Assembly: GCA_900660155.1 (NCBI GenBank)
Contig: CABFPE010000176.1
Location: forward strand, 155,990-219,989
DNA from: Hofstenia miamia
Taxonomy: Eukaryota; Xenacoelomorpha; Acoela; Hofsteniidae
Direction: 5' to 3'
DNA length: 64,000 bases
Every line of letters begins with the position of its first letter. The stretch's first letter is position 1. Position numbers and translations under genes: made by a program. This document shows, piece after piece, positions 59,481 through 64,000 of the stretch. Under the pieces are notes generated by a model. That model was not told the DNA's origin. It saw only the letters and a program-made list of their open reading frames with translations, and did not search any database.

Positions 59481-60971
59481 GCTATTTGATGAGCCATAAT
59501 AAGTGATTATTTTTTGAATAATAAGGAGAGGGTTGAAAGACACATTTGCAATGTGGGAAATAATATGTATGAGAAATAATGCCAAATAATTTACACATAG
59601 CAATCTATTTTCCATTCAATGTGTATTTTTACTTTAAGTTTGTCAGTGTGTTTTCCATAGTTGGAAAAGTTAGTATATTGAAATTATCATGTATTTATTC
59701 TTAAAGAGTTTGCTATATACAGTAGCATCTTCACTGTATGTGTACGCGTATAAAATTATGTTAATTCTTCAATCAACTGGAAGTTGTTTGATATTCAACC
59801 AAAACGAAATGGTATCTACATATTTAACCAAATATGCACACAGCTTTTTAACCACCCAATATAAAGTCTAACAATGATCATGTCTGCAAAATTTTTCTAC
59901 ATATTGTTAAACAAATGAATTGATTTACATGAAATAGGGTAGATATTTAAAAACATGGGTTGTATCTACTTCAAGAAAAATGTAACCTTTATACTAATAA
60001 GCATAATGTAATAAATATTTACTTTTGAAAAAGACAAATACGTAGAACTAAAATGTATGAAGAAATATAACACATTACAAAGTACACCTTACAAGCTCAA
60101 GTGATTTAAGGGGAGGAATCATCTCCATCTTTCATTCTTTCACACTTCAATGCATCAAATTTGGTATGTTATTTGATTGACTTAGGCTTTAAGGTTCTCC
60201 AATAAATGAGGTTCTAATAACTTTAATAAAAACACTCAAAACTGTATTTCAACGTGTAAAGCCATTATCCGTTTCCTTGCAAAATTATTCACTCTAAATT
60301 TCCTTGATTTTATAATAATATTTTATTCTACTAAATCTTATTTATTGGTAGTAATATTTTATGTACATAATCCTCTTTGGTATTTAGGCTTGGTTGAAAT
60401 GATCTAATGAAAATACTTTCAAAGATTTTGAGATGTGCTGAAGATTATATCGGATATTGCAGTCAGCAACTAAGTACAAGAACAAAATTTTAGAACGTCT
60501 AAAAGGTTGTGGACTAAGTTATAATGTAAAAAATTTAAAGACTACTGAAGCAAAACATCTCAAAATGATTGAATGTATTATAATTAGATCACGGGTATTG
60601 CCAGCATGAACAAAACTTTTAGGTTTAGGGGTATAAGTAAGGCTTCTTCGGGTACAGGTATCAGAAATACCTTATCTACACAGTACTAAAACTAATCCGC
60701 ATCCTTGGGTGCAGTTGGGCAAAACTAGGTGGTATGAATGCCCACACATCAATAAGGTATATATAAGATGATTCCCACTTGGCCTTTTCTTATTGGGAGC
60801 AATTCTTCAATTATTCAAAGTTCTTTTCCCGAATTAGAATTTTGACACTGCTTTCTATCATTTATACATTATCTATATTTGATTATTCAAAATTCGGACC
60901 AACCCTAGCATTGAGCCCAGTACGATACAACATAATGAAGGTATTGCTTGCTGTTACAATGCAATCGTATG
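59481..60971. other. No recognised gene
   Basis: AT-rich intergenic sequence; no coding, RNA or repeat family recognised. Confidence 0.55.
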
Positions 60972-61242
60972 CAGAGTTGGAACCGGTTCGACCCGACTGG
61001 CCGGTTGACTGGTACTAGTCGGGTTGGGCCAGGATTTTTGTCATGCCGGTTGACTGGTGTTCACTTGGTCTAATAGTGAGAACTATTAGTAGATCTGAAG
61101 CCCACGATTATCTCAGTGCAGTTCTTCGAAGATTATGGTGGTTATANNNNNNNNNNNTACTGCTTGAATTGTAATGTTTATCTTTCTACAAATTGAAATT
61201 CAAACACTTATTTTGCAAAGCTTCATAGTTAATTTGCTTTTT

Positions 61243-61280
<38 letters not shown>

Positions 61281-62454
61281 AACCACCCCTATTAATCCCG
61301 TGTTTATATTTGCACAAAGTGCCTTTGCTTCTGATGCACTCTCTCTCTCTCAATGACAGCTATTACTTAGGAAAGTGTAGCTAAAAATGATCAAGAACGC
61401 ATGGTAATGGTAAAGGCGTTGGGTTAGGTTACTTTCTTTAGAAGTGAAGGAGAAAGCTTTGTATTTTAAGTGCTAAAAAGTGTAATCATTAAAATTTCAA
61501 ACTATACATGCACATAATACCACAATTGTCGATATTATTTTGAAAGTTCTTTTCATTTTAAAATGCGAAGAAAAAATTGCACACCAGCTCGGCCCTCTCA
61601 TCGGACAATATTCGTCGCTAAAAGCATGATTTTCTATTTATAGCAGCATTTTACAAGTCAGAATTTTTTTTATTGTCCATATTTCGAAGTGAAAGTTTGG
61701 TAACGAAGAAATTGTTTAATGTCTTCCCATAATGTTTTGTAATAAATTGAATTAGATTTCTATATATTGGATTGGTGATATTAGAATTTATTTTTGCAAT
61801 TGAATTGCATGTATATACAGCAGATAAGTGGCCAAACTTTAACCGCTACTGCCAAATCCCGGCCTAAATTTTAAGTTTATTGGCCTCCAAACGGCATTGC
61901 CAATAAACTAGTGCTAACAGCCGGCTAGGGATTTCTTGATGCAGATAATATTTTGATGTATAGTTCTGAACAATGCGTATGACATTGTTTTACATTGAAT
62001 GCATTGTAATATAGATAAGTACAGTCCTTTCAGTTCTGGAAATCGAAATCATTCCAGTTTCCTCACCTCAATCCAATTGCCCCAAAGTCTGAGCTCAACG
62101 TCACCTCGGCAGGACATTTTCTTAATGAAAATCGTACTCTGTTAAGGCATTTCTGGTCTTGAATAAGGAGCAAGATTCAACAAACTTATCTAGACTTTTA
62201 ATCTGTACTAATGAGTTGCGTACTTTGCAAATTTGAGAAATATTCCAATTTGGTAATATAACTTTCTTAGTAATTAATTTGTGTTTCTTTCCCTTAACTT
62301 TAAGAAATTTTTCCCCTTTGTGTCGCAAATATCAAATTCTGGGGGCCGGTCAAAACCGAAAAATAGACTGGTTGACTGGCCGGTTACAGCCGGTTGAGAA
62401 AAAGGTTAGCCGGTTCAGTCGAATCATCAAAAAACGTGACCAGTTAAAACTCTG
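60972..62454. mobile_element. hAT-like non-autonomous element rich in ACCGGTT repeats
   Basis: The left end starts CAGAGTTGGAACCGG and the right end in reverse starts CAGAGTTTTAACTGG. CCGGTTGACTGG-like units repeat near both ends (about 60983-61055 and 62345-62420). Flanking 8-mers ATCGTATG and AACGTAAA agree at five of eight positions, a possible worn target duplication. No transposase frame. An 11-N gap (61147-61157) and a (TA)n tract lie inside. Confidence 0.65.
61147..61157. other. Short assembly gap (11 N)
   Basis: Eleven N in the left part of the hAT-like element. Confidence 0.99.
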
Positions 62455-64000
62455 AACGTAAACATACCAACTTTATTTACTAGTTGGCACATCTTCAACC
62501 CGTTGCTTAATTTTGGGTATTATATATATATATATATATATAGTAAATTTAAATCGTAAAAAGCATTAAATATCTATTTGCTTCCTCAGCAAATTATTTG
62601 TGATTTCCAGTTGGAGATTTGCTTGCTAAACTATAGCAATCTCAAGCAACAATTCACCGTCTTAAAACGTAATTGTGCTAAATATAGAAGACTTTCGTAG
62701 AAAACGTATTAGTCAATTAATGCTTGTTATTTGTTAAAACGATGTTATTTTGCTTATGAAAATGTACATTGAATTCCGACATTGCGCAATATCATTTAAA
62801 TGCAGTATAAATAATGTTGAGGTAGATCATTTAATATATTAGTTATTCATTCACCTATACAAGGTAAATTTCATTAAACATTTGTTTTTATTTTCTAACG
62901 CATACTTTTATCATATTTCTTAACAAAATCCTCGTCTTGGCAAGCTCGTGTAGGTCTAGATAATTTATCCCTGAATAATTAAGACTGTTTACTTGACAAA
63001 TTCTATTTTCTTTTACTATTCTTGCAATTATACTCGTTGCTACAACAACATAAATATTGCTTTTATTTAAGTACGCTACATTTTGCTATTCGAGTTTGCT
63101 GCAAGGCTAACATGGGTTTTTATTCTTTTGGAAACTACGTTTAATATATTTAATATTATTTTGAAATTTCTAAATTTCTCTGATATTTTCCAACACTTAA
63201 GTTTCCAAAGATAATTTCAGTAATTTATTAAGATAAAATTTTATGGCATTATCTACTACTAAATTCAACGCCTGTTTCACATAACATGAATTTTATTTCA
63301 CAACAGCAGACTGAGACTTGCATGGAAATTATTGTTGTTCCACAACATTTATAGAGTCTTCCTCTTAGTTTATTGAGAGGAATAGCATTAATTCTTTATT
63401 CAGCAACGTAGACTAATATTTTGTAAAATTTAATTTTGTTACTCTATCCACTTTCTACAAAGTTTTTCCCATAAACAGACTACCAAAATTTTTGCATTGC
63501 GAACCCAAATTTATTTCATAATTAGTCATCGGCAGTGAAAGCTAAATTTTCAGTTACTCTGAAGATAATACCTTGCATTTATTTGATCATTGTGATTCTG
63601 TTGATATAGCGATGTATACCGTCTTTATTGCTCAAGTATTTCTGTTAGCAAAATACACATTTAATATGTTTTAAAAACTTGCAAACATTTTTCAACAGCT
63701 TTTTTAATCAATTCAAATTATTTAAATTTGCACATCAATTTCATAAAATTAATTGGAATTCTACAAAATCTTAAATTTAAATAATCTCATTTCCATGTGA
63801 TAAATTGATAAATTCTGGATTTCTTGCATTATTAAAATATTATCTATTTGATTATGTTCATAAAACATTGGCGATTTTTGCAAAAATTTTATCATTAATG
63901 TAATGTTAAAACCAAGATAAAGGCATTACCCAGGCAATTTATATATTTAAAATTGTAAACTACATGCATTTGCAGTTTCTTTGTATAATTATTTCCAAAA
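62455..64000. other. No recognised gene
   Basis: AT-rich sequence with a (TA)n tract at 62520-62542. Nothing else recognised up to the right edge. Confidence 0.55.

Noticed and set aside
1-64000. CRISPR arrays, operons, riboswitches, tRNA genes and Polinton or capsid-bearing elements
   Set aside because: No regularly spaced repeats, no prokaryotic gene organisation and no recognisable tRNA or capsid-type gene. A covariance search could still find diverged tRNAs.

Overview
The window is AT-rich eukaryotic DNA. Spliced genes with GT-AG introns, large introns full of transposon relics, a TIF1-type RING/B-box gene, translin-associated factor X and a mitochondrial succinyl-CoA ligase subunit point to an invertebrate animal. 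I cannot name the phylum. The repeats (piggyBac, mariner, hAT, pogo-like, Penelope-like, CR1/L2-like and RTE-like LINEs, gypsy-type LTR fossils) fit that reading. There is no prokaryotic, CRISPR or plasmid feature.

Three host genes are supported. (1) On the minus strand, from 21107 leftwards, a TRIM24/TRIM33 (TIF1)-like gene: a RING exon, a RING-end plus B-box 1 exon, a B-box 2 exon and, about 13 kb further on, a Ser/Pro/Gln-rich exon at 5676-5982. The coiled-coil exons were not located, and the PHD-bromodomain exons are presumably beyond the left edge. (2) On the plus strand, TSNAX (TRAX) in three exons (26290-27397), with the four acidic catalytic residues of the C3PO RNase present. (3) On the plus strand, SUCLG2-like succinyl-CoA ligase beta subunit in nine exons (28897-53034). 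Every exon joins in phase to give 416 codons plus a stop, including an 18-codon first exon that resembles a mitochondrial presequence.

Repeats by region: a gypsy-type fossil (7943-11290) and a piggyBac copy with TTAA at both ends (14231-16888) lie in the TIF1 introns. The piggyBac split a palindromic repeat whose unoccupied relative lies at 29636-30265. Between TIF1 and TSNAX lie a candidate inverted-repeat element (21861-23648), an internally deleted mariner (23690-24320) and a Penelope-like relic (24440-25450). SUCLG2 introns hold the palindromic repeat, a mariner relic, a pogo-like MITE, a hAT transposase relic, a second gypsy-type fossil with both LTRs (40642-44219), an RTE-like LINE fragment, a 5S-rRNA-like sequence and a fairly well preserved CR1/L2-like LINE (49067-52380) with an esterase-like ORF1 and a 2A-like motif. 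Downstream of SUCLG2 are a LINE tail, a LINE nested in another LINE of opposite orientation (55330-59480) and a hAT-like non-autonomous element (60972-62454).

The three genes act in separate pathways (chromatin regulation, small-RNA processing, TCA cycle) and nothing suggests co-regulation. Assembly gaps lie at 12911-13910, 48067-49066 and 61147-61157; none interrupts a recognised exon. I found no convincing new biological system. The most interesting items are the piggyBac insertion with its empty-site relative, the paired Cys-to-Asp changes in the TIF1 zinc domains, and the LINE with esterase-like ORF1, 2A-like motif and iterated upstream motif.
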